Below the pieces are notes generated by a model. It did no database searches. It saw only the letters and a list, made by a program, of their open reading frames with translations, and had not been told where the DNA came from. Shown here one piece after another: positions 1-6,689 of a stretch of DNA of 7,978 nucleotides (position 1 is the stretch's first letter; every line of letters begins with the position of its first letter). This stretch comes from Komagataeibacter kakiaceti JCM 25156 (GTDB taxonomy: Bacteria > Pseudomonadota > Alphaproteobacteria > Acetobacterales > Acetobacteraceae), in contig NZ_BAIO01000081.1 in NCBI RefSeq assembly GCF_000613305.1, forward strand, positions 1 through 7,978, in the 5' to 3' direction. A program made the position numbers and the translations under genes.

Positions 1-1437
1 CCCGGCAGTTCTTTCCCGCATCCGACCGGCCGGAGCTTCTGGTCAACTTGTCGCTGCGGCAGGGCGCGTCGATCACGGCGACGGCGGACGTGTCGCATCG
101 GCTGGACGCATCTTGCGCAATGATCCCGATATCGACCACTGGAGTTCCTATATCGGGCGCGGGGCCGTGCGCTTCTACCTGTCGCTGGATGAACAGCTTC
201 CCAACGATTTTTTCACCCAGACCGTGATTGTCGCCAGAAGCGCCGTGGCGCGCGAACATCTGCGCCAGCGTCTGGATACGGCCCTGAGCCGTGACATGCC
301 CGATGTGGTGCATGGCCTGTTCCCGCTGGAACTGGGGCCGCCGGTGGGCTGGCCGGTGCAGTATCGCGTCACGGGCCGCGACCCGGACCGGGTCTGGCAT
401 TACGCGCATGACGTGGCGAAGATCATGGGCGACAGCAACCAGCTGCATATGATCAATTTCGACTGGGGCGACCCCGCGCGCAAGCTCAGGATTGACGTGC
501 GGCAGGATGAGGCGCACCGGCTGGGCCTATCATCGGGCGCGATCGCGCTGGCCATCAATTCGGCGGTGACCGGCATGACGGCAACCCAGATCCGTGACAG
601 CATCTATCTGGTTGATGTCGTGCTGCGCGCCAACCACGCCCAGCGCCTGTCGATCGAGGATCTGCGCAATCTCGATATCCGCCTGCCCAATGACCAGACG
701 GTGCCGCTTTCCACCGTGGCCAGTGTCGCCTATGTCGAGGATTATCCCCTGATCTGGCGGCGTGACCGGCTGCCCACACTGACCATACAGGCGCAGTTGC
801 GCGACGGGGTGCAGGCGGATACGGCCGTTGGCACGCTGGCCCCGAAAATCGCGGCCTTCAACGCCGCCCTGCCGGTTGGCTATCATGTCGCGGTGGGCGG
901 CACGGTGGAGGAAAGTGTAAAATCCCAGAAATCCGTCATTGCCGTCATGCCGGTCATGATACTGGTCATGCTGGGCGTGCTGATGATCGAGTTGCAGAGC
1001 TTCAAGCGTCTGGCGCTGGTCATAAGTGTCGCGCCCTTCGGTCTGATTGGCGTGGTCGGCGCGCTGTTCCTGACGCAGCATCCCATGGGGTTCATCGCCA
1101 TGCTGGGGCTGGTGGCGCTGATTGGCATGATCATCCGCAACTCGGTCATCCTGGTGCACCAGATCGAGATCGAGAAGAATACCGGACAATCGGAATGGGA
1201 TGCGGTGATGAACGCCGCGAAAATCCGCTTCCGCCCCATCATGCTGACCGCCGTCGCCGCCATCCTTGGCATGCTGCCCATTGCATCCAGCGTGTTCTGG
1301 GGGCCGATGGCCGATGTCATCATGGGCGGCCTTGCCGTGGCGACGGTGCTGACGCTGATCTTCCTGCCCTCGCTGTACGTGCTGTGGTTCCGGGTCAAGG
1401 AAGCACCATCCCCCAGGCGACGGGGGCCAGCCGATGA
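1..1437 (+). pseudogene. RND-family multidrug efflux permease, C-terminal half (5' end outside window; frameshifted)
   Basis: Inner-membrane proton-driven efflux pump subunit (RND/HAE type), which works with a periplasmic adaptor and an outer-membrane channel. The window holds about 480 codons of a roughly 1,030-residue protein: the second periplasmic loop (FYLSLDEQLPNDFF) and the last membrane helices, including GLVALIGMIIRNSVILV and the RFRPIMLTAVAAILGMLPIA motif. Translation starts in the frame of base 3 (QFFPASDRPELLVNL). It breaks at 111-112, where a T appears to be missing: AFLRNDPDI is expected, and the rest continues in the frame of base 113. A second missing G near 1403 is likely. 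With it restored, the protein ends TIPQATGASR at a TGA (1435-1437) overlapping the next gene's ATG (ATGA). Without it the frame runs on to 1531 with a Pro/Arg/Ala-rich tail that does not resemble the family and overlaps the next gene by about 98 bp. Family call is firm; whether the gene is truly broken or misread is open. Confidence 0.85.
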
Positions 1438-2852
1438 AAAGATTCCCGATCCTCCTGCTGCCCGCCGTGCTGGCGGGTTGCGCGTGGCTGGCGCCGACCT
1501 ATCACCGGCCCCGGATGCCGATGCCCGATAAATGGGGGGCAACGCAGGCCGCCACCATGGCCGATGACAGCGCATGGTGGCGTGGCTACGGCGATCCGGT
1601 TCTGGACGCACTGGTGGCCGAGGCGCAGAAGAACAATGATGATCTTGCCCTGGCCGGATCAAGACTGCAGCAGGCGCGCGCGCAGTACAAATACGCCTTT
1701 GCCAACCAGTTGCCCTCCATTTCGGTTGCGGGGTCGGACGCCTATGGCCGCCTGCACCTGAAGGACGATTTCCCCGCGCCGCACAAGATGAGCAATCTTG
1801 CTTCGTCGGCGGTATGCTGAATTATGAAGTGGATCTGTGGGGCAAGAACGCCAGCCTGAGCAAGGCGGCGAAAGCGGGGGTGCGTGCCGCCATCTATGGC
1901 CATGCCGCCGCCCGGCTTTCCATTGCCGCGGCGACCGCGAAGCTGTATTTCAGCCTGCGCGCGCTGGATAGTGAACGCGACATCGTGCAACGGACCATCC
2001 AGACCCAGACGGAGCTTCTGGCGCTGGTGCAGCGCCAGCATGAAGTCGGCGCGGTTGACGCCCTGGCCGTGCAGAACGTGACGGAACAGCTTGACGCCGC
2101 GCAGGCTGCGCTCCCCGATATCGAGGACCAGCGCGGCAAGGCGGAAAGCGCGCTGGCCGTCATGCTGGGGCGGTCCCCCCGCCAGATCATCGGGCAGGCC
2201 ATGGAACGGGGCAGGGACATCAACGAACTTGTGTCCCCATTCCGACACCACCGGACATTCCCTCCACCCTGCTCGAACGCAGGCCGGACATCGCCATGCA
2301 TGAGCAGACGCTGATCGCGAGCAACTTCAATATCGGCTTTGCGCGCGCGGCCTATTTCCCCACCATCTCACTGGCCAGCCTGGCGGGGGTGAACAACATC
2401 GACATCGACAATCTGTACCGCGCCACCACGCGGTCATGGACGCTGGCGGCGTCGATGGCGGCCCCGGTGCTGGATTTTGGCCGCACGGCCAGCGGCGTCA
2501 AACTGGCCAGGGCCGAGAAGAACGAACAGGTCATCCTGTACAAGCAGAGCATCCGCGCGGCCTTCAGGGAGGTGCATGATGCCCTGCTGGAGCAGAACAA
2601 TGCCCATGACCGCGAACAGGGCGACGGGGACAGGGAGACAGCCGCCGGAAAAAACGTGGAACTGATGCGGTTGCGGCTGGAACAGGGCTATTCCAGCCGA
2701 CTGGATGTCCTGTCGGCGCAGGTGGTCGAACAGCAGGCGGAACTGGCGCATACGACCGCACGCCTGTCCAGCTTGATGCCTCCGTTGATATGTACAGGGC
2801 GATCGGGGGTGGATTTGATACGCATGCCCCCGAAAACAGGAAGCTGAAATGA
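1434..2852 (+). pseudogene. NodT/OprM-family outer-membrane efflux lipoprotein, three frameshifts
   Basis: Outer-membrane channel of a tripartite efflux system, forming a trimeric barrel with a periplasmic tunnel. The N-terminus has a lipoprotein signal peptide with lipobox LAGC (residues 13-16). It is followed by the NodT-family signature (WWRGYGDPVLDALVAEA, then NNDDLALAGSRLQQARA). The frame breaks at about 1805 (G lost; NLASVGGMLNYEVDLWG expected), about 2235-2238 (C lost; SPIPTTPDIPSTLLERRPDIA expected) and about 2768 (C lost; RLSQLDASVDMYRAIGGG expected). Intact stretches are 1434-1820, 1814-2314 and 2296-2847. Restoring one base at each point gives about 473 residues, the usual family length, ending RKLK at TGA 2850-2852. 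The conserved LERRPDIA motif is split by the second shift. The ATGA overlap with the RND gene implies translational coupling. Each shift is a one-base loss in a run of identical bases, so sequencing error is a serious alternative to decay. Confidence 0.88.
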
Positions 2853-2886
2853 CCCCCTGAACCGGAAGGACGTTCTTGGAGAAGCC

Positions 2887-3570
2887 TCAGGACATGCCGC
2901 CCCTATGGTCGGGATTGGGCGCGGCCAGTATGCCCGTCATGAAGGCGGTCCAGGCGTGATCGATGTATTCATCCCGATCCCTTGCCGTCAGCAGGATTCT
3001 GCGCCCGAACAGCATCTGCTGATGTGGTCCGCCAAGGCAGAGGCTGGCGAGCATCCGGCTCGTTTCCTCCAGATCATAGGTCTTTTTCAAAAGACCCGCC
3101 CGGGAGACCGCAGTCAGAAGCTTGCATGTCAGTTCCTCAAGCGGGTCGAAAATATGCGCGCCCGCATGGTCCACCAGATCCGGGAAACGCCACCCTTCCG
3201 CGATGAAGGTCCGGCTCAGGGAGAGGGTTTCGGGGCAGAGGACCAGATCAAGAAGCATCCGCATGGTCTTGCGCAGCGCCAGCAGGGGATCGCTGGAAAC
3301 CATTTCATCTGATGGCGCCGCGGCCATCAGGAAACTGTTTCCCAGTTCGGAAATGACCGTCTTGAACAGGCTTTCCTTGGATGGATGCCGGCGGTAAATG
3401 GTCTGCTTGCCAACATGGGCGACAGCCGCGATCTGTTCAACGGACGTGGCGGCGTAGCCCTGTTCCCCGAACAGTCGGGTGGCTGTTTTCAGGATGAGGG
3501 CATCCAGTTCTTCCGACATGCGACTGTCGGGGCGACCTGAAAATTTCCTTTTTCTGCCCTGATCCGCCAT
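2887..3570 (-). CDS. TetR/AcrR-family transcriptional repressor
   Basis: One-component DNA-binding repressor of 227 residues. The N-terminal TetR domain is clear: TATRLFGEQGYAATSVEQIA, then the helix-turn-helix at about residues 43-62 with recognition helix GKQTIYRR. The C-terminal ligand/dimer domain (from about residue 75) resembles the AefR-like type (LEETSRMLASLCLGGPHQQM) but its ligand cannot be read from sequence. The frame is open upstream to 3795, but the ATG at 3570 is preferred: AGGAG sits 5 bases ahead, the residues before it look non-coding, and family members start just before a basic GRP-type segment like KRKFSGRPDSR. It converges tail-to-tail with the efflux genes, 34 bp away with no obvious terminator between them. 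It is therefore a plausible local regulator of that operon, though the efflux promoter is outside the window. A perfect palindrome 42 bp upstream suggests autorepression. Confidence 0.93.
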   Translation of the reverse strand: MADQGRKRKFSGRPDSRMSEELDALILKTATRLFGEQGYAATSVEQIAAVAHVGKQTIYRRHPSKESLFKTVISELGNSFLMAAAPSDEMVSSDPLLALRKTMRMLLDLVLCPETLSLSRTFIAEGWRFPDLVDHAGAHIFDPLEELTCKLLTAVSRAGLLKKTYDLEETSRMLASLCLGGPHQQMLFGRRILLTARDRDEYIDHAWTAFMTGILAAPNPDHRGGMS

Positions 3571-3600
3571 ACCTGCTCCTGTTTGCAATGCTCCGTCCGG

Positions 3601-3624
3601 GTTATACGAGACGAGACCGTCTCG
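3601..3624 (-). promoter_or_regulatory. Probable TetR-gene promoter with palindromic operator CGAGAC-C-GTCTCG
   Basis: A 13-bp perfect dyad (3612-3624, six-base arms, one-base centre) lies upstream of the TetR-family start. Read on the minus strand it is followed by TATAAC (3606-3601), a good -10 match. A weak TTGCGA/TCTTGC lies 15-17 bases further upstream as a -35. The dyad would sit between the two elements, the classic position for autorepression by a TetR dimer. A directly repeated CGAGA half-site (CGAGACGAGAC, 3607-3617) overlaps it. Sequence pattern is seen directly; binding is inferred. Confidence 0.5.
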
Positions 3625-3741
3625 CAAGAGCTTTCGCCAGCATGGATGCTGCCCGCCAGATGCGGCGGAAAAGGGTTTGATCGCGCCATTGAAAACAGGA
3701 TGCCCGTTTGTGCGAGGCCCCTTCCGGCAGGGGATATTCTG

Positions 3742-3761
3742 ATCCCGAAATATTTGGGGAT
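3742..3761. repeat. 20-bp imperfect palindrome in the TetR-TBDR intergenic region
   Basis: ATCCCGAAATATTTGGGGAT is self-complementary except for one symmetric mismatch pair (18 of 20 bases paired). It sits about 170 bp upstream of the TetR-family start and about 140 bp beyond the receptor gene's stop. The remainder of the 3571-3901 gap (about 330 bp) shows no gene I can support: open frames of 60-75 codons cross it on both strands but lack a convincing ribosome site or recognisable protein. The dyad's role is unknown; it could be a protein-binding site or a remnant of the neighbouring fold-back element. Confidence 0.4.
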
Positions 3762-3804
3762 TGTTTGAAGATGCCGCCTGTAAGGTATTCCGCAAATCCC
3801 GGGT

Positions 3805-3880
3805 AAGTTTCTGGTGGAGCTTTTTTCAAAGGGCTTCAGAGAACGCCGCCTTTTTACAAAAAGGCGGCACCCAAAAACTT
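3805..3880. repeat. Composite fold-back intergenic element (three-way-junction potential)
   Basis: Three nested pairings are visible. The outer arms AAGTTTCTGGTG (3805-3816) and CACCCAAAAACTT (3868-3880) pair with one mismatch and one bulge. An imperfect hairpin, GAGCTTTTTTC / AAAGGGCTTC, lies at 3817-3837. A perfect 11-bp arm pair, GCCGCCTTTTT / AAAAAGGCGGC, lies at 3845-3868. The whole can draw as a three-way junction. It is AT-rich in a GC-rich setting and lies in a non-coding gap. I recall similar AAGCTTTTTTCAAAAAGCTT...GCCGCCTTTTT elements scattered in acetic acid bacterial genomes, which would make it a dispersed palindromic repeat; this recollection was not checked. Confidence 0.55.
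3845..3868 (-). terminator. Hairpin downstream of the TonB-dependent receptor gene
   Basis: A perfect 11-bp stem with a 2-base nominal loop (in RNA the inner T/A pairs would open) begins 34 bases after the receptor's TAA stop. On the receptor (minus) strand it is not followed by a T-tract, so a simple intrinsic terminator is doubtful. On the plus strand T-rich sequence does follow (3879-3892). It may stop or stabilise the receptor mRNA 3' end and separate it from the TetR-family gene further along the same strand. Confidence 0.4.
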
Positions 3881-3901
3881 TTATTGTTTTTTATCAGCCT
3901 T

Positions 3902-6406
3902 TTACATCCGGTAGCTGAATTCACCCCCGAACATCGCGGGATCGCCAAGTTGCCCATAGAACACGGCCCCGGCGGCAAGGGGGGTCATGGTGATGAAATA
4001 CCGCTTGTCCAGCATGTTATGCCCCCAGAAACTGAGATCCCATTTGCCGGATTCAGGCCGGATGCCAATATGGCCATCAAGCAGGCCGTACGGCCTGATG
4101 CGTGTATAGGCGGATTCGGACGCATCGGCATAATAGCTGCTGCGATAGGTATAATCCGCCCCGACAAAGAAGATGAGCCGCCGCCAGAAATGACCTGATG
4201 GATTGCCGATGTTTCCAAGCCGGGTGGTGTATTCCAGCCCGGCGGACAGGTTCCAGCGTGAATTCAACGGGATCTGGTTTCCCGTCAGGCTGTAAAGCCC
4301 CGGCACGTTGGAGGATTCAAGCGGATGGGACGCATTGTTGAACGATGCGAAGAACGCGTCGGTGTAGGATGCTGACAGGCGGCCTTCCAGTCCGGGCAGG
4401 ATGGTGCCCCGTGTTTCAAGTTCGAAGCCACGCGAAACGACGTGTCGGGCGTTTGTCAGATACGAAATCGTGGTGCCGGCCGATGTATAGTACGCCGCAC
4501 TGGTGATGTAATCATGCACGTTGTTCCAGAATGCGTCGAAATTGACCAAAAGCCGTTTGTTGAAAAACGCGTTCTTGCTTCCAGCCTCGAACATATCGTC
4601 GATTTCCGGTTTCACGTCGGGATTGGCGCCCTGCGCGATGTTCAGGCTGACCAGGTTGATGCCGCCATTCCTGAGCCCCCGGCTATAGGTCGCATAGACG
4701 AAATTGTCAGGAGTTGGACGGTACACAAGGCTGAGCGTGCCACTGGGTTCGTTTTCCCGGTGCGATGCGTGATAGGACGTCGCCGCCCCCAGCACGCCCG
4801 CGGCGAGTGCGGGGTTGGATGAGTTGACAATGGTTGAGGTATAGCTACCGGATTTTGTGACGAAGGAGTACCGGAAACCGCCTTCGAGCGAGAGTTTCGG
4901 TGTAATGTCGTATTTCGCGCGCACATACCCCGCGAGGTCATTGGTGATCGGATTATCCGATGATGTAAACAGCGCGCCCTTATAGGCGGAATTGTAAACG
5001 GCGGGCGACAGGTTATATCCGTAATATTTGGCGCCCTGGGCCGAAATCTGCCAGCGCGTGTAATCCGGCACTTCCTCATACATGTAGAACGCGCCAGCGG
5101 ATACGCGGAAACGGCGTCCCTCCGGTGAGGATATTCTGATCTCCTCGGTGGCGTGCTGTTCATAAACCTGATTGTTGCCTGCCGTCAGTGTCCGCAGGCC
5201 CGGCGTGGTGCCAAGACCACCGGAAAAACCGTTATGCGGATACCAGAACCAGGCGTGCCACGCGGCAATGTTTTCCAGCTTCCACCCGTGGGACAGACGG
5301 TACGTGACATCCAGCGAGAGGCCATAGGTTTCCTGATCGACGGCCTGGCCACCCGTCTCGGGCAGGGCCACCAGCATGTCACGGATTCCGTGCGCGGGTA
5401 GCGGTTCGGCCCCCGCGAAGGCGGCGCGTTGCCAGTAATTTCCCACTACGGCGGCCCCGTTGGCATAATGCGTGAGCGCCGTGGAGAAGGGGGTGACGCA
5501 GCAGCTTTCCCGAAGATGCGAATAATCGGCGATCAGCCGGAGCGTCAGCCTGTCGGTGGGAACCGCCAGTATCTGCCCCTTTACGCCCAGATCGTGATAA
5601 TCCTGATAATAACGGCCCGTCGTGACGTTTTTGACGTAACCATCATGGTTGATCGAAAACCCGGAAAGGCTGAAGGCGACCTTGTCGCTCGACCCGATCG
5701 GCCCGGTGGCCCGCAGCCGGACATTGGCGGTGTTGTAGCTGCCATAATCACCAATGACGGAATAACCCCGCGTGAAGGAAGGGGCCAGCGTGGTGATGTT
5801 GATCGCGCCGCCATCGTTATCCACGCCGCCGCGCGTTGCCTGCGGTCCCTTGAGAACCTCCATGCCTGACAGGTCGCTGATGTCACCCAGAACGGCGCCG
5901 GGGCGTGTCTGGTACACACCGTCGATATAGACGGCCGTACCGTTTTCCAGGCCGTCCTGCGCGCTGGAACTGAAATTGCCAAGGCCACGCACATTGATGG
6001 CCGTGTTGCGGGGGTTGGTGATCTGGAGCGAGACCGCGGGCAACAGCTTGGCCGCCTGCTGTATGTTGGTGATCTGGTGGGATTGCAGGTCGTGTTCGGT
6101 AATGGTCGTGACCGCCACGGGATCGTTCTGGCGCAGGAGTACCTGACGCCGCGACAGCGTGCGCGTGGCGGTGACTTTCATTTCCTCGGGGTGGGTGCCG
6201 ATCACGGACGCCGCGCGGGCCGTGGGGGAACTGGCCCCGACGGATTTCGTTGCGTGCCGGGGATGGGCACGGTGGGTGGCGGCATGGCCCGGACGGGTAA
6301 CGCCCGTGGTCAGCAGCAGCGAGAAAGCCAGGGAGCAGTGGGCGACCCGGCGTCTGTCCGGTGAAGTCCATCGCAATCCCTGCTGTCCATCCGGTCTGGC
6401 GCGCAT
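3902..6406 (-). CDS. TonB-dependent outer-membrane receptor
   Basis: Outer-membrane 22-strand barrel that imports scarce ligands using TonB-ExbBD energy; 834 residues, usual for the family. The basic N-terminus is followed by a hydrophobic stretch (HCSLAFSLLLTTGV) and a likely cleavage near GHAA, residues 40-43. A His/Ala-rich linker leads to a TonB box, EEMKVTATR, at about 74-82. The plug domain spans about 90-206 (AAKLLPAVSLQIT, INVRGLG, VYIDGVYQ, EVLKGPQ...GGAINITT). The barrel ends LSFWGHNMLDKRYFITM and EFSYRM. The ATG at 6406 is chosen over an in-frame TTG at 6418: GGGGA lies 5 bases ahead, and a stop occurs upstream at 6445-6443. The plug's usual GTLFGxN stretch reads ATRGGVDND, and an early barrel loop has vicinal cysteines (301-302). 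The substrate is unknown. It is divergent from an SsuC/SsuB-like importer, which hints at an organosulfur or similar small ligand; a siderophore is the main alternative. Confidence 0.95.
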   Translation of the reverse strand: MRARPDGQQGLRWTSPDRRRVAHCSLAFSLLLTTGVTRPGHAATHRAHPRHATKSVGASSPTARAASVIGTHPEEMKVTATRTLSRRQVLLRQNDPVAVTTITEHDLQSHQITNIQQAAKLLPAVSLQITNPRNTAINVRGLGNFSSSAQDGLENGTAVYIDGVYQTRPGAVLGDISDLSGMEVLKGPQATRGGVDNDGGAINITTLAPSFTRGYSVIGDYGSYNTANVRLRATGPIGSSDKVAFSLSGFSINHDGYVKNVTTGRYYQDYHDLGVKGQILAVPTDRLTLRLIADYSHLRESCCVTPFSTALTHYANGAAVVGNYWQRAAFAGAEPLPAHGIRDMLVALPETGGQAVDQETYGLSLDVTYRLSHGWKLENIAAWHAWFWYPHNGFSGGLGTTPGLRTLTAGNNQVYEQHATEEIRISSPEGRRFRVSAGAFYMYEEVPDYTRWQISAQGAKYYGYNLSPAVYNSAYKGALFTSSDNPITNDLAGYVRAKYDITPKLSLEGGFRYSFVTKSGSYTSTIVNSSNPALAAGVLGAATSYHASHRENEPSGTLSLVYRPTPDNFVYATYSRGLRNGGINLVSLNIAQGANPDVKPEIDDMFEAGSKNAFFNKRLLVNFDAFWNNVHDYITSAAYYTSAGTTISYLTNARHVVSRGFELETRGTILPGLEGRLSASYTDAFFASFNNASHPLESSNVPGLYSLTGNQIPLNSRWNLSAGLEYTTRLGNIGNPSGHFWRRLIFFVGADYTYRSSYYADASESAYTRIRPYGLLDGHIGIRPESGKWDLSFWGHNMLDKRYFITMTPLAAGAVFYGQLGDPAMFGGEFSYRM

Positions 6407-6422
6407 CGCATTCCCCAAATAA

Positions 6423-6459
6423 ACGAATCGTATGGTTGTATGTTAATATCACTATCAAC
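6423..6459 (-). promoter_or_regulatory. Candidate promoter/operator of the TonB-dependent receptor gene
   Basis: On the minus strand TTGATA (6458-6453) can serve as -35, with a poor -10 (CCATAC/CATACG, about 6435-6429) 17-18 bases on, leaving a leader of under 25 bases. The -35 lies inside an imperfect dyad GTTGATA-N4-TATTAAC (6459-6442, one wobble), which also matches the classical Fur box at roughly 12 of 19 positions. The -10 region carries ATACGATTCGT (6433-6423), with the inverted half-sites ACGA/TCGT, and shares ACGAATCG with the dyad before the ABC permease. Both observations are pattern-based only. Confidence 0.35.
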
Positions 6460-6582
6460 AGTCGTTCATAAGTTCGGTTTCGAGTCAACATGACAATCCA
6501 TGCCGTTCAAACGCTGTCCCGATCGCATCCGGGGCGGCGGGCGCATATGGCTGTAGGGCGCGGAATAATGCGTCGGAACGAA

Positions 6583-6604
6583 TATACGAATCGGGTCGTA
6601 TAAA
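6583..6604 (+). promoter_or_regulatory. Dyad TATACGA-N6-TCGTATA overlapping the probable -10 of the ABC transporter operon
   Basis: Perfect seven-base inverted arms with a six-base centre (ATCGGG) span 6583-6602. The right arm merges into TATAAA (6599-6604), the best -10 candidate for rightward transcription toward the permease gene; no good -35 is seen 17 bases upstream, consistent with an activator- or repressor-controlled promoter. The core ACGAATCG recurs at 6423-6430 beside the receptor gene, suggesting one regulator for both directions. The remainder of the 6407-6689 gap shows no supported gene. Confidence 0.45.
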
Positions 6605-6627
6605 AACATTGAACTACACCATGATGT

Positions 6628-6642
6628 GTGGAATCATTCCAC
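6628..6642. promoter_or_regulatory. 15-bp perfect palindrome GTGGAAT-C-ATTCCAC
   Basis: Perfect seven-base arms about a single C, 47 bp before the permease start. If transcription starts near 6611 (seven bases past TATAAA) the site lies in the leader RNA, where GUGGA/UCCAC can close a five-base loop and GAACT (6611-6615) can pair with AGTTC (6646-6650) as a second stem. It could equally be a DNA operator. No known regulator is assigned. Confidence 0.4.
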
Positions 6643-6689
6643 GTCAGTTCATCGTAATAGAATCCTGAAAAACTACAGTTGGTGATCGT

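Noticed and set aside
530..1189. Long minus-strand open frame opposite the RND gene
   Set aside because: His/Gln/Asp-rich low-complexity product, antisense shadow of a clearly recognised RND permease; no ribosome site.
883..1662. 259-codon minus-strand open frame
   Set aside because: Spans the junction of two plus-strand genes in antisense; Pro/Arg/Ser-rich composition typical of a GC-rich shadow frame.
2853..2886. Bidirectional terminator between the efflux channel and the TetR-family gene
   Set aside because: Only a four-base GAAC/GTTC pairing and no T-tract on either strand.
3583..3768. 61-codon plus-strand open frame in the TetR-TBDR gap
   Set aside because: No ribosome site or recognisable sequence, and it overlaps the probable TetR-gene promoter and the 20-bp dyad.
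3571..3795. N-terminal extension of the TetR-family protein to 302 residues
   Set aside because: The extension crosses the promoter and operator-like region, lacks family similarity, and the ATG at 3570 has AGGAG at ideal spacing.
5883..6491. 202-codon minus-strand frame overlapping the receptor N-terminus
   Set aside because: Pro/Arg/His-rich product in an alternative frame of the receptor gene, whose own signal peptide, TonB box and plug are unmistakable.
6490..6603. Possible 37-codon small protein in the divergent intergenic region
   Set aside because: No Shine-Dalgarno sequence, no hydrophobic segment or known leader-peptide pattern, and it ends inside the operator-like dyad.
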